NCBI GenBank assembly: GCA_028287225.1
Contig: JAQBPZ010000312.1
Coordinates: 1 to 17,396 of the forward strand
Direction: 5' to 3'
Source: Gemmatimonadota bacterium
GTDB taxonomy: Bacteria > Gemmatimonadota > Gemmatimonadetes > Gemmatimonadales > Gemmatimonadaceae
Length of the DNA stretch: 17,396 nt
Numbering within the stretch: the first letter of the stretch is position 1; the number at the start of each line of letters is the position of its first letter. The notes under the pieces were generated by a model that ran no database searches, was not told the DNA's origin, and worked only from the letters and a program-made list of their open reading frames with translations. The translations under genes and the position numbers were made by a program. Shown here one piece after another: positions 1-7,419 of this stretch.

Positions 1-189
1 GAGGGCGCTGAGGGGAACGGAGAGGACGCAGAGGACCGCCGCTCAGGCATCCCCCTCCGTGCCCTCTGTGTCCTCTGTGGTTGAACGCCGTTGCAAGCGC
101 GTTTTACCACAGAGGACACAGAGGGCACGGAGGACTGACTCAAGGAAACTGCTCTCCTCTGCGTCCTCGCGGTTCCCCTCGGCGCCCTC
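1..189. repeat. Nested inverted-repeat element (GAGGACACAGAGG type), left end cut by window
   Basis: Two pairs of inverted arms lie one inside the other. The inner pair is 55-81 against 106-132, 27 of 27 complementary, with a 24-nt loop. Inside that loop 84-88 pairs again with 99-103. The outer pair is 1-35 against 155-189, with 32 of 35 positions matching. The right outer arm continues past 189 (CTCTGCGTTGAAGC), so the left arm probably begins before the window. The arms have an approximately 9-base GAGGACACA / GAGGGCACG rhythm. Read as protein this gives TTEDTEGTE and NAEGAEGNREDAE strings, which I recall from spurious ORFs in many soil-bacterial genomes. I treat it as a non-coding interspersed repeat placed just behind the stop codon of the next gene. 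Its function is unknown; it could be a mobile palindrome or act as a bidirectional terminator. Confidence 0.85.
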
Positions 190-224
190 TGCGTTGAAGC
201 AGTGCAAAGGGAGGGGGAGACCCC

Positions 225-851
225 TTACTTGCCGACCACCCGCGCCAGGAGCAGCTGCACCGACCGCGCCCGCTCGGCCCCGAGGAGATCCGCCAGCGCC
301 TCGACCGCCTCGGACACCACGGTGGGGTCGACGCCCACGTTGAGCGCGCCGTGCAGGTGCGAGTGGAGTTGGCGGTCCTGGCCCGAGATCGCGCACGCGG
401 CCACGATGCAGAGCTCGCGGCGCGGCAGGTCGAGGCCCGGCCGGCCGAGCACCTTTCCGTAGCCATCGACGATCATCCATTCGTCCAGCGCCGGGTCCAG
501 CGCGGCGATGTTGTCCCGCAGCCGCGCATACATCGGCCCGTAGACCGCCGCGCAGGTCGCCTCGCCCCGGGCGCGCCAGTGCTCGGCGTCGCCCACGTCC
601 ACGCCCGCCCGGGCGCCGGGGGCGATCCGCCGCCATTCCCTCGCCGCGTTCAGCGCCCGCGGAAAGCCGCTGAAGAGGTGGCTCTGGAGCACCAGCTCGT
701 CGATCCACTCGGCGGACGCACCCGCGGCAACCGCGTGGGCCAGCGCGCACCGCACCTCGGCCTCCGACCCCGCGGCGATGACGGCGGCGAGACGGACGAG
801 CGCGCGTGTCGGCGGATCCAGGTCGCGGAGGAGCGGGGCTGGGAGCGGCAT
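225..851 (-). CDS. Carboxymuconolactone decarboxylase (CMD)-family protein
   Basis: This 208-residue protein reads as two tandem CMD-type helical domains. The first spans about residues 10-75 (LDPPTRALVRLAAV, then ELVLQSHLFSGFPRALNA). The second spans about 118-205 (LDEWMIVDGYGKVLGRPGLD, then ELCIVAACAISGQDRQLHSH). The pattern fits the AhpD/gamma-carboxymuconolactone decarboxylase superfamily. No CxxC redox pair of the AhpD kind is visible; the cysteines C35, C100, C148 and C153 are isolated, so peroxidase activity is doubtful. The true substrate is unknown. The reading frame stays open far upstream, but there it runs antisense to rfbF, so I chose the ATG at 851, which begins MPLPAPLLRD. No strong ribosome site precedes it. 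The gene is divergent from rfbF and has no visible functional link to it. Confidence 0.8.
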   Translation of the reverse strand: MPLPAPLLRDLDPPTRALVRLAAVIAAGSEAEVRCALAHAVAAGASAEWIDELVLQSHLFSGFPRALNAAREWRRIAPGARAGVDVGDAEHWRARGEATCAAVYGPMYARLRDNIAALDPALDEWMIVDGYGKVLGRPGLDLPRRELCIVAACAISGQDRQLHSHLHGALNVGVDPTVVSEAVEALADLLGAERARSVQLLLARVVGK

Positions 852-977
852 GCCGGAAGATAGCGCCGCCGGTCCGGCGCGTGACCTCTTCCCGTTTCCG
901 CAGTCGCATATGCTGGCGACCCGACTCCCGTTCGGTCGCCTGGCGGCAGCGCCCCTGATCGCACGGAGAGTGGTGGC
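852..977. other. Divergent intergenic region upstream of rfbF
   Basis: This 126-bp gap separates the minus-strand CMD gene from plus-strand rfbF, so promoters for both should lie here. I see a weak -10-like TATGCT at 909-914, without a convincing -35 at proper spacing. No operator-like repeat or riboswitch is evident. Confidence 0.4.
965..970 (+). promoter_or_regulatory. Ribosome binding site of rfbF
   Basis: GGAGAG stands 7 nt before the ATG at 978. It confirms the start of rfbF. Confidence 0.7.
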
Positions 978-1748
978 ATGAAGGTGGTGATTCTGGCTGG
1001 CGGACTCGGAAGCCGCCTGAGCGAGGAGACCGACGTCCGGCCCAAGCCGATGGTGGAGATCGGCGGCAAGCCGATCCTCTGGCACATCATGAAGATCTAT
1101 TCGTCCTACGGGCTGAACGACTTCGTGGTCTGCCTCGGCTACAAGGGCTACCTGATCAAGGAATACTTCGCCAACTACTACCTGCACATGTCCGACGTCA
1201 CCATCGATCTCAAGGAGAATCGGCTGGAGACGCACATGAACAGCGCCGAGCCCTGGCGCGTCACGCTCGTGGAGACCGGCGAGCAGACGATGACCGGCGG
1301 CCGGCTGCGCCGCGTGCGCCGCTACCTGGGTGACGAGGACTTCTGCATGACGTACGGCGACGGCGTGAGCGACGTGGACGTGACGCGCCTCATCGACTAC
1401 CACCGCACGCAGGGGCGCCTCGCCACCGTCACGGCGACCACGCCACCGAGCCGCTTCGGCCGCCTGGACATCGTGGACGGCGTGGTGCAGTCGTTCATCG
1501 AGAAGCCCGTCGGTGAGGCCGGCTGGATCAACGGCGGCTTCATGGTGCTCAATCCCAGTGTGCTGGACTACGTCACCTCCGACGACATGGTCTGGGAGCG
1601 CGAGCCGCTCGAGCGCCTCGCGCGCGAGGGGCAGCTGTCGGCCTTCCAGCATGCGGGATTCTTCCAGGCGATGGACACGCTGCGCGACAAGATGCTGCTC
1701 GAGGAGCTCTGGGCCGCCCGCAAGGCGCCATGGAAGGTCTGGCGTTGA
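978..1748 (+). CDS. rfbF: Glucose-1-phosphate cytidylyltransferase
   Basis: The enzyme makes CDP-glucose from glucose-1-phosphate and CTP, the entry step for CDP-3,6-dideoxyhexoses. The 256-residue length matches the family (about 257). The N-terminus carries the nucleotidyltransferase signature (residues 6-14, LAGGLGSRL), then T18 and RPKPM at 21-25. Family blocks such as GGKPILWHIMKIYSSYG and YGDGVSDVD follow. The start is supported by a good ribosome site 7 nt upstream. The stop lies inside the next gene, an overlap of 19 nt with the rfbG ATG. Translational coupling and a shared transcript are likely. The alternative of a dTDP- or UDP-specific nucleotidyltransferase is unlikely given rfbG and rfbH directly downstream. 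Confidence 0.96.
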   Translation: MKVVILAGGLGSRLSEETDVRPKPMVEIGGKPILWHIMKIYSSYGLNDFVVCLGYKGYLIKEYFANYYLHMSDVTIDLKENRLETHMNSAEPWRVTLVETGEQTMTGGRLRRVRRYLGDEDFCMTYGDGVSDVDVTRLIDYHRTQGRLATVTATTPPSRFGRLDIVDGVVQSFIEKPVGEAGWINGGFMVLNPSVLDYVTSDDMVWEREPLERLAREGQLSAFQHAGFFQAMDTLRDKMLLEELWAARKAPWKVWR

Positions 1749-2824
1749 CCTCCGGGTTCTGGCACGGGCGGCGCGTCCTGGTCACGGGACACACCGGCTT
1801 CAAGGGCGCATGGCTCTCCCTCTGGCTGCAGCAGCTCGGCGCGGACCTCGCCGGCTTCTCGCTCGCGCCCCCCTCCTCGCCCAACCTGTTCGAGCTGGCC
1901 GGCGTCGCCGCAGGGATGACGAGCGTGCACGGCGACGTGCGCGACTCCGCGGCCCTCGCGCGCTGCATCGCCGCGCACCGGCCCGAGATCGTGATCCACA
2001 TGGCGGCGCAGGCGCTGGTGCGCGCTTCCTTCGCCGACCCGGTGGAGACCTTCTCCACGAACGTGATGGGCACGGTCACGGTGCTGGACGCCGTGCGGCG
2101 CGCGCCCGGCGTGCGCGCGGTGGTGAACGTGACCACCGACAAGTGCTACCAGAACAACGAATGGGCCTGGGGCTACCGCGAGAGCGACCGCCTCGGGGGC
2201 TTCGACCCGTACAGCAACAGCAAGGCGTGCTCGGAGCTCGCGACCGACTCGTTCCGCAACTCGTTCTTCCCCGCCGAGCGCCATGCCGAGCATGGTGTGG
2301 CGGTTGCCACCGCACGCGCGGGCAACGTCATCGGTGGTGGTGACTGGGCCGCCGACCGGCTCGTGCCCGACATCATGCGCGCGTGGACCGGCGGCGCCGA
2401 GGTCGTGATCCGCAACCCGCACGCGGTGCGGCCGTGGCAGCACGTGCTCGAGCCCCTCTCCGGCTATCTCTCGCTCGCCGAGCGCCTCGTCGTGGATGGT
2501 CCTGCGTTTGCCGAGTCGTTCAACTTCGGCCCGGCGGAAGACGACGCGCGGCCCGTCGGCGCCGTCGTGGAGACCATGCAGCGCGCCTGGGGATCGGGCG
2601 CGGCGTGGCGCCTGGACGACCAGCCGCAGCCGCACGAGGCCACCTGGCTGCGGCTGGACTGCGCGAAGGCGCGGCAGCGTCTCGGGTGGCGTCCGCGCTG
2701 GACGCTCGACGCCGGCCTGTCGGCCACCGTGGCGTGGTATCGCGGGCTCGCCGCCGGATGCACGGCGCGCGAGCTGACCCTCCAGCAGATCGCCGACTTC
2801 AGCGCCCAGGGTGCCGCGGCATAG
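1730..2824 (+). CDS. rfbG: CDP-glucose 4,6-dehydratase
   Basis: This extended short-chain dehydrogenase converts CDP-glucose to CDP-4-keto-6-deoxyglucose through a bound-NAD hydride shuttle. Of 364 residues, the NAD motif is TGHTGFKG at 19-26. The catalytic segment is TDKCYQN at 136-142, with T136, D137 and K138. The SDR pair is Y161 and K165 in YSNSKACSE. The GHTGFKG loop and KCYQNNEWAWGYRE are typical of RfbG rather than of dTDP-glucose dehydratase RmlB. The ATG at 1730 overlaps rfbF by 19 nt. An in-frame TTG at 1745, five codons later, is the only nearby alternative. The next gene starts 46 nt downstream. Confidence 0.96.
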   Translation: MEGLALTSGFWHGRRVLVTGHTGFKGAWLSLWLQQLGADLAGFSLAPPSSPNLFELAGVAAGMTSVHGDVRDSAALARCIAAHRPEIVIHMAAQALVRASFADPVETFSTNVMGTVTVLDAVRRAPGVRAVVNVTTDKCYQNNEWAWGYRESDRLGGFDPYSNSKACSELATDSFRNSFFPAERHAEHGVAVATARAGNVIGGGDWAADRLVPDIMRAWTGGAEVVIRNPHAVRPWQHVLEPLSGYLSLAERLVVDGPAFAESFNFGPAEDDARPVGAVVETMQRAWGSGAAWRLDDQPQPHEATWLRLDCAKARQRLGWRPRWTLDAGLSATVAWYRGLAAGCTARELTLQQIADFSAQGAAA

Positions 2825-2870
2825 CTCGTCATCCGCGACGCCGACTTCCGCACGCCACATCACACGACAC

Positions 2871-4235
2871 ATGGCCACCGATGCAATCCAGCTGCCGGAC
2901 GCGCGTCCGGACACCGACGTGAGCAGGGAGCGCGCCGCCGCGCTGCGCGAGCAGATCCTCGCGCTCGTCGGGGAGTACCACGCGGTCGCCTTCGAGCGCG
3001 CCCCCTTCGTGCCGGGCGAGATGCCGGTGCCCGTCTCGGGCAAGGTGTTCGACGCCGACGACGTGCGGCATCTCGTGGACTCCGGCCTCGACTTCTGGCT
3101 GACCGCCGGACGGTTCGCGCGCGAGTTCGAGAGCAGCTTCGCGAAGGTGTTCGGCACGCGAAAGGCGACGCTGGTCAATTCCGGCTCCTCGGCGAACCTC
3201 GTGGCGCTGTCGGCCCTCACCTCGCCCACGCTCGGCGACCGCCGGCTCAAGCCCGGCGACGAGGTGATCACCGTCGCCTCGGGCTTCCCGACGACGGTGA
3301 ACCCGATCCTCCAGAACGGCCTCGTCCCCGTCTTCATCGACGTGACGATCCCCACGCTCGGCCCGCGCCTCGACATGCTCGAGGCCGCGCTCAGCAGCCG
3401 GACGCGCGCCGTGATGATCGCGCACACCCTCGGCAACCCGTTCAACCTGGAGGCGGTCTCCGCCTTCGCCAGGAAGCACGACCTCTGGCTCGTCGAGGAC
3501 TGCTGCGACGCGCTCGGCGCCACGTACAAGGGCCAGCCCGTGGGCACCTTCGGCGACATCGCCACGGTGAGCTTCTACCCCGCGCACCACATCACCATGG
3601 GCGAGGGCGGCGCCGTGATGACCAGCAAGCCCGCGCTGCACACGCTCATCGAGTCGTTCCGCGACTGGGGCCGCGACTGCTGGTGCGAGCCGGGCAAGGA
3701 CAACACCTGCGGCAAGCGCTTCGACTGGCAGCTCGGCGAGCTCCCGAAGGGCTACGACCACAAGTACACGTACTCGCACGTCGGCTACAATCTCAAGGCC
3801 ACCGACATGCAGGCCGCGGTCGGCGTGTCGCAGCTGAAGAAGCTGCCCGGCTTCATCGCGGCGCGGCGGCGGAACTTCGAGTTCCTGTTCGACGGCCTGC
3901 GGGACCTGCAGGACGTGCTCATCCTGCCCGAGGCCGAGCCGCACTCGGAGCCGAGCTGGTTCGGCTTCCCGATGTTCGTGCGCCGGGGCGCCCCGTTCAC
4001 GCGCAACGAGATCGTTGCGCACCTGGAGAAGCGCGGCATCGCCACGCGGCTCGTGTTCGCCGGAAACCTCGTGCGGCAGCCTGCCTTCCAGGGGCAGAAG
4101 TTCCGCGTCGTCGGGGAGCTCACGGCGGCCGACCAGGTGATGAACGACGCCTTCTGGACCGGGGTGTTCCCGGGGCTGACCGAGCCGATGCTCGCGTACG
4201 TCGTCCAGACCATTCGCGGCTTCTGCCGGGCCTGA
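2871..4235 (+). CDS. rfbH: CDP-4-keto-6-deoxyglucose 3-dehydrase (E1, PMP and [2Fe-2S] enzyme)
   Basis: The protein removes the C3 hydroxyl of CDP-4-keto-6-deoxyglucose and needs an iron-sulphur flavoprotein reductase (RfbI/AscD, E3) to complete the reaction. It has an aminotransferase fold, but the PLP lysine is replaced by histidine: FYPAHHITMGEGG places H239 where Lys normally stands. C212, C270, C272 and C280 reproduce exactly the C-X57-C-X1-C-X7-C iron-sulphur pattern known for Yersinia E1, each shifted by 19 residues. The block GYDHKYTYSHVGYNLKATD is also typical. The frame is open from 2811, inside rfbG, but the ATG at 2871 gives 454 residues, near the family's roughly 437. No clear ribosome site precedes it. 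All key residues are present. The partner reductase gene is not in the window. Confidence 0.95.
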   Translation: MATDAIQLPDARPDTDVSRERAAALREQILALVGEYHAVAFERAPFVPGEMPVPVSGKVFDADDVRHLVDSGLDFWLTAGRFAREFESSFAKVFGTRKATLVNSGSSANLVALSALTSPTLGDRRLKPGDEVITVASGFPTTVNPILQNGLVPVFIDVTIPTLGPRLDMLEAALSSRTRAVMIAHTLGNPFNLEAVSAFARKHDLWLVEDCCDALGATYKGQPVGTFGDIATVSFYPAHHITMGEGGAVMTSKPALHTLIESFRDWGRDCWCEPGKDNTCGKRFDWQLGELPKGYDHKYTYSHVGYNLKATDMQAAVGVSQLKKLPGFIAARRRNFEFLFDGLRDLQDVLILPEAEPHSEPSWFGFPMFVRRGAPFTRNEIVAHLEKRGIATRLVFAGNLVRQPAFQGQKFRVVGELTAADQVMNDAFWTGVFPGLTEPMLAYVVQTIRGFCRA

Positions 4236-4266
4236 GGGCGTGGAACCCGTGCGGGGGCCGTCACCG

Positions 4267-5349
4267 ATGAACGAGTCGCGCGCAGGCGGACCGAGACACC
4301 CTGTGATGGCGGAGGACCTGGCTCGCATCGTCGCCGCGGACCTTCCGTGGCACGAGCTCGAGGGACGCACCGTCCTGGTGAGCGGAGCGAACGGGTTCCT
4401 GCCCGCATATCTCGTGGAGTCCCTGCTCTATCGCAACGAGTCGAGCGGCGCGGCGCCGACCTCGGTGATCGCGCTCGTGCGGAATGCCGCGCGCGCGGAG
4501 CAGCGTTTCGCACGGTACCTGGGCCGCGACGACCTGACCCTTCTCGTGCAGGACGTGACCGAGCCCGCGCGCATCACCGGTCCGGTGCACGTCATCGTGC
4601 ACGCCGCGAGTCAGGCCAGCCCGAAATACTACAGCACCGATCCGGTCGGCACCCTCTCGGCGAACGTGCTCGGCACGCATCACCTGCTCTCGCTCGCGCG
4701 CGCGAAGCGGTCGGAGCGGTTCCTCTACTTCAGCAGCGGCGAGGTCTACGGCGAGGTGGGCGCGTCGCAGGTCCCGACACGGGAGACCGATTACGGGTAC
4801 CTCGACCCCACCGCCGTCCGCTCGTGCTACGCGGAGAGCAAGCGGCTGGGTGAGACGATGTGCGTTGCCTGGGCCCACCAGTTCGGGGTGCCGGCGTCCA
4901 TCGTCCGCCCATTTCATACCTACGGGCCCGGCATGGCGCTCGACGACGGCCGCGTGTTCGCGGATTTCGTCGCGGACGTCGTGGCGCGCCGCGACATCAC
5001 CATGAAGAGCGACGGCCTGGCCACCCGGGCCTTCTGCTACCTGGCCGACGCGACGGCCGGCTTCCTCACCGTCCTGCTGAAGGGGACGGTGGGCGAGGCC
5101 TACAACGTGGGCAACGACGGCGCCGAGCTGGCGATCCGCGAGCTCGCGGAGATCCTCGCTGGCCTGTTTCCCGAACTGGGCCTGCGCGTGATCCATCAGC
5201 GCGACGTCGACAAGGCGGCCGGTGGCGGATACCTGAAGAGCACCATCACCCGCAACTGCCCGGACACGACCAGGGTGCGAGCACTCGGCTGGGCTCCGAC
5301 GACCTCCGTGGCCGACGGCTTTCGCCGGACCATCCAGAGCTTCTCCTGA
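4267..5349 (+). CDS. NAD-dependent epimerase/dehydratase (extended SDR) of the CDP-sugar cluster
   Basis: This is a 360-residue extended SDR. After about 33 N-terminal residues comes the nucleotide motif SGANGFLP (39-46), in which the usual third Gly is Pro. SSGEVYGE follows at 156-163, and the catalytic pair is Y188 and K192 in CYAESKRLGE. RPFHTYGPGM at 214-223 is a common SDR sugar-nucleotide block. It probably acts as a ketoreductase or epimerase on the CDP-3,6-dideoxy-4-ketohexose or on its branched product; I cannot assign the exact reaction. It follows rfbH by 31 nt. Other possible starts are the GTG at 4240 and the ATG at 4306. It does not look close enough to RfbJ (abequose synthase) or RfbS (paratose synthase) for me to use those names. 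Confidence 0.85.
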   Translation: MNESRAGGPRHPVMAEDLARIVAADLPWHELEGRTVLVSGANGFLPAYLVESLLYRNESSGAAPTSVIALVRNAARAEQRFARYLGRDDLTLLVQDVTEPARITGPVHVIVHAASQASPKYYSTDPVGTLSANVLGTHHLLSLARAKRSERFLYFSSGEVYGEVGASQVPTRETDYGYLDPTAVRSCYAESKRLGETMCVAWAHQFGVPASIVRPFHTYGPGMALDDGRVFADFVADVVARRDITMKSDGLATRAFCYLADATAGFLTVLLKGTVGEAYNVGNDGAELAIRELAEILAGLFPELGLRVIHQRDVDKAAGGGYLKSTITRNCPDTTRVRALGWAPTTSVADGFRRTIQSFS

Positions 5350-5381
5350 AGCACGCCTGGCGGATCGGCGTCCGGTCGCGT

Positions 5382-5419
5382 CGTGCCCCCGCCGGCCTGC
5401 GCCGCTGTTGCGGGGCACG
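5382..5419 (+). terminator. Possible hairpin after the first SDR gene
   Basis: CGTGCCCC (5382-5389) is complementary to GGGGCACG (5412-5419), an 8-bp GC stem with a 22-nt loop lying 32 nt after the SDR stop codon. No T-tract follows, so it is not a canonical intrinsic terminator. It overlaps the candidate -35 element, so the two assignments compete. Confidence 0.3.
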
Positions 5420-5437
5420 CCGGGTCGCGTCTATAGC
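5408..5437 (+). promoter_or_regulatory. Candidate sigma-70-type promoter for the ThDP-aldolase genes
   Basis: TTGCGG (5408-5413) and TATAGC (5432-5437) are separated by 18 bp, a plausible -35/-10 pair in otherwise GC-rich DNA. It would give a leader of about 160 nt before the start at 5605. This is a consensus match only. Confidence 0.35.
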
Positions 5438-5592
5438 GTAGGCACCGACGTGGACCATTCATCCGCGCGCTGGCGTCCCACGCCCCCCCTGAATGGGTGA
5501 CGCGTGGCGGACCGGCATCGGGCGCCTCGCCCTGCGGGCGAACCAGGTGAACAGGTCGGCCGGGACCGGACCGGCGACCGTACGGAGTGCAT

Positions 5593-5598
5593 GGAGAG
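5593..5598 (+). promoter_or_regulatory. Ribosome binding site deciding the ThDP-enzyme start
   Basis: GGAGAG lies 6 nt before the GTG at 5605. It favours that start, giving MKTSDYIAEYLA, over the GTG at 5587 six codons upstream. Confidence 0.6.
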
Positions 5599-5604
5599 AT
5601 TGTC

Positions 5605-7419
5605 GTGAAGACGAGTGACTACATCGCGGAATACCTGGCGGCGCGTGGCATCCGGCACGTGTTCGGCATCGTGGGTGCGGGCAACGCGCACCTGTTCGAT
5701 TCCATCCACAAGCTCGGCTTCACGCAGATCGTCTGCGTGCACCACGAGCAGGCCGCCTGCATGGCAATGCAGACGTACTTCCGCACCTCGGGCACCATCA
5801 CCGCGGCAATCCTGACGACCGGCGCCGGCTCCACGAACGCCAGCACCGGCATCGTCGGGGCCTGGGCCGATTCCATCCCGGGCGTCGTCATCTCCGGCAA
5901 CGAGAACTCCCGGTACACCCACGCGGACAACCCGCTGCGGATGTGGGGGGTGCAGGGCTACGACAGCCCCGAGATGGTGCGGCGCGTCACCAAGCACGCG
6001 GACCGCGTGATGGATCCCGCGCGCATCGCGTACGAGCTGGACAAGGCATTCCACATCGCCGGCAGCGGCCGTCCCGGCCCCGTGTGGCTCGACGTCCCGA
6101 TGGACATCCAGGCCGCCGTGCTCGACGAGACCACGCTGGAGCGCTTCCAGCCGCCCGCGGAGGCCACGGTGAGCATCGACGCCGACGTGGAGCGCGTGGT
6201 CGCCATGCTGCGCGGCGCGGAGCGTCCGGTGCTCTGGCTGGGACACGGCATCCGGCTGGCCGGCGCGGTGGACCTCATCGAGCCCCTCCTCGCGGCCACC
6301 GGCGCGCCGGCGCTCGTGAGCTGGGCGGGCATCGACATGGTCGCGTCGGAGCATCCGCAGGTCTATGGCCGCGCCGGCGTGTATGGCGGGCGCGCCTCCA
6401 ACTTCGTCCTCCAGAACTGCGATGCCCTGCTCTGCGTCGGGACGCGCCTCGCCATTCCGCAGGTGGGCTACGACCTCACCGAGTTCGCGCGCGGCGCGCG
6501 CGTGGCGGTCGTCGACATCGATCCCGCCGAGGCGGTGAAGCACGGCAGCCGCGTGGAGGTCGCGATCGCGGCGGACGCCCGCACCTTCCTGGAGGCGTTG
6601 CTTGCCGCCCTCACGGCGGCACCGCTCGCGCCCCGGCCGGCCTGGCGCGCGCGCTGTGACGGCTACCGCGAGAGCTTTCCGTCGATCGGCCCGGAGCACG
6701 CGGATGCCGAGGGGTTCATCAACTCGTATCCCGTGCTGGAGCGCATGAGCGACCACCTCAAGCCCGACCAGATCGTGGTCACGGACATGGGGACCGCGCT
6801 GCTGAGCGGCCACCAGGTGATGCGCTTCCGCGATGGGCAGCGGCTGATGACCTCCACCGGGCTCGGCGAGATGGGCTTCGGGCTGCCCGCGGCCATCGGC
6901 GCGTCGTTCGCGCGCGACCGGGGCGAGGTGCTCTGCCTCAACTGCGACGGCGGCATGATGATGAACCTGCAGGAGCTGCAGACCATCGTGCACCACGCGC
7001 TGCCCATCAAGATCATCGTCTTCAACAACGATGGCTACCTGATGATCAAGCACACGCAGAAGGCGCTGTTCAAGGGCCGGTACTCGGGGACCGATGAGCG
7101 CTCGGGCGTCACCTGCCCCGACTACGCCAAGGTCGCCGCGGCGTTCGGGATGCCGGCCTACCAGGTGCGCACCTGGGACGACTACGAGCGCGTGATCCCG
7201 GAGATCCAGGTGCACGACGGCCCGCTGATCTGCGAGATCTTCATGCACCCCGAACAGATGTTCTTCCCGAAGCTCTCGCTGGCGACACAGCCCGACGGCT
7301 CGCTGATCTCGCCGCCGCTCGAAGACCTGTCGCCGTTCATCCCGCGCGCCGCGCTCCGCGAGGCGATGCTCGTCGGGATCCACGAGAAGTCCACGCGCAT
7401 CCAGGTGGAACCGACATGA
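5605..7419 (+). CDS. ThDP-dependent decarboxylase/acyltransferase, acetolactate-synthase-like
   Basis: The 604-residue protein has the three-domain layout of ThDP decarboxylases: Pyr domain about 1-170, central domain about 185-330, PP domain about 380-560. The activating glutamate is E48 in CVHHEQAA. The diphosphate/Mg motif has D448 and N474-N475 (CDGGMMMNLQEL, then FNNDGY), the normal D-to-NN spacing; the usual leading Gly of GDG is Cys447 here. Enzymes of this superfamily decarboxylate a 2-keto acid and add the acyl carbanion to an acceptor. Yersinia YerE does this on the ketone of CDP-4-keto-3,6-dideoxyglucose, the product of rfbFGH here. A YerE-like sugar-branching role is therefore my inference. 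Branched-chain amino-acid synthesis is less likely, since no regulatory subunit or ilvC is adjacent. The stop overlaps the next ATG by 4 nt (ATGA). Confidence 0.85.
   Translation: MKTSDYIAEYLAARGIRHVFGIVGAGNAHLFDSIHKLGFTQIVCVHHEQAACMAMQTYFRTSGTITAAILTTGAGSTNASTGIVGAWADSIPGVVISGNENSRYTHADNPLRMWGVQGYDSPEMVRRVTKHADRVMDPARIAYELDKAFHIAGSGRPGPVWLDVPMDIQAAVLDETTLERFQPPAEATVSIDADVERVVAMLRGAERPVLWLGHGIRLAGAVDLIEPLLAATGAPALVSWAGIDMVASEHPQVYGRAGVYGGRASNFVLQNCDALLCVGTRLAIPQVGYDLTEFARGARVAVVDIDPAEAVKHGSRVEVAIAADARTFLEALLAALTAAPLAPRPAWRARCDGYRESFPSIGPEHADAEGFINSYPVLERMSDHLKPDQIVVTDMGTALLSGHQVMRFRDGQRLMTSTGLGEMGFGLPAAIGASFARDRGEVLCLNCDGGMMMNLQELQTIVHHALPIKIIVFNNDGYLMIKHTQKALFKGRYSGTDERSGVTCPDYAKVAAAFGMPAYQVRTWDDYERVIPEIQVHDGPLICEIFMHPEQMFFPKLSLATQPDGSLISPPLEDLSPFIPRAALREAMLVGIHEKSTRIQVEPT

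Larger units (their letters stand above)
5350..5604 (+). other. Intergenic region within the sugar block
   Basis: This 255-bp stretch is the only sizeable gap in the plus-strand block. I see no plausible gene in it. It holds the hairpin and candidate promoter listed separately, a GACCG-rich stretch around 5560-5580, and the ribosome site of the ThDP gene. It suggests that the second half of the cluster can be transcribed independently. Confidence 0.5.

Noticed and set aside
1..189. CRISPR array
   Set aside because: The repeats are inverted arms with no spacer-repeat regularity and no cas genes nearby.
852..1652. A long minus-strand open frame extending the CMD gene upstream to 475 codons
   Set aside because: The added part runs antisense to rfbF, has no recognisable domain and reflects GC-rich third positions. 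The conserved CMD domains begin just after the Met at 851.
5605..7419. Naming the ThDP enzyme ilvB (acetolactate synthase)
   Set aside because: The domain layout fits, but there is no ilvN or ilvC neighbour and the context is sugar-nucleotide synthesis. The name would overstate the evidence.
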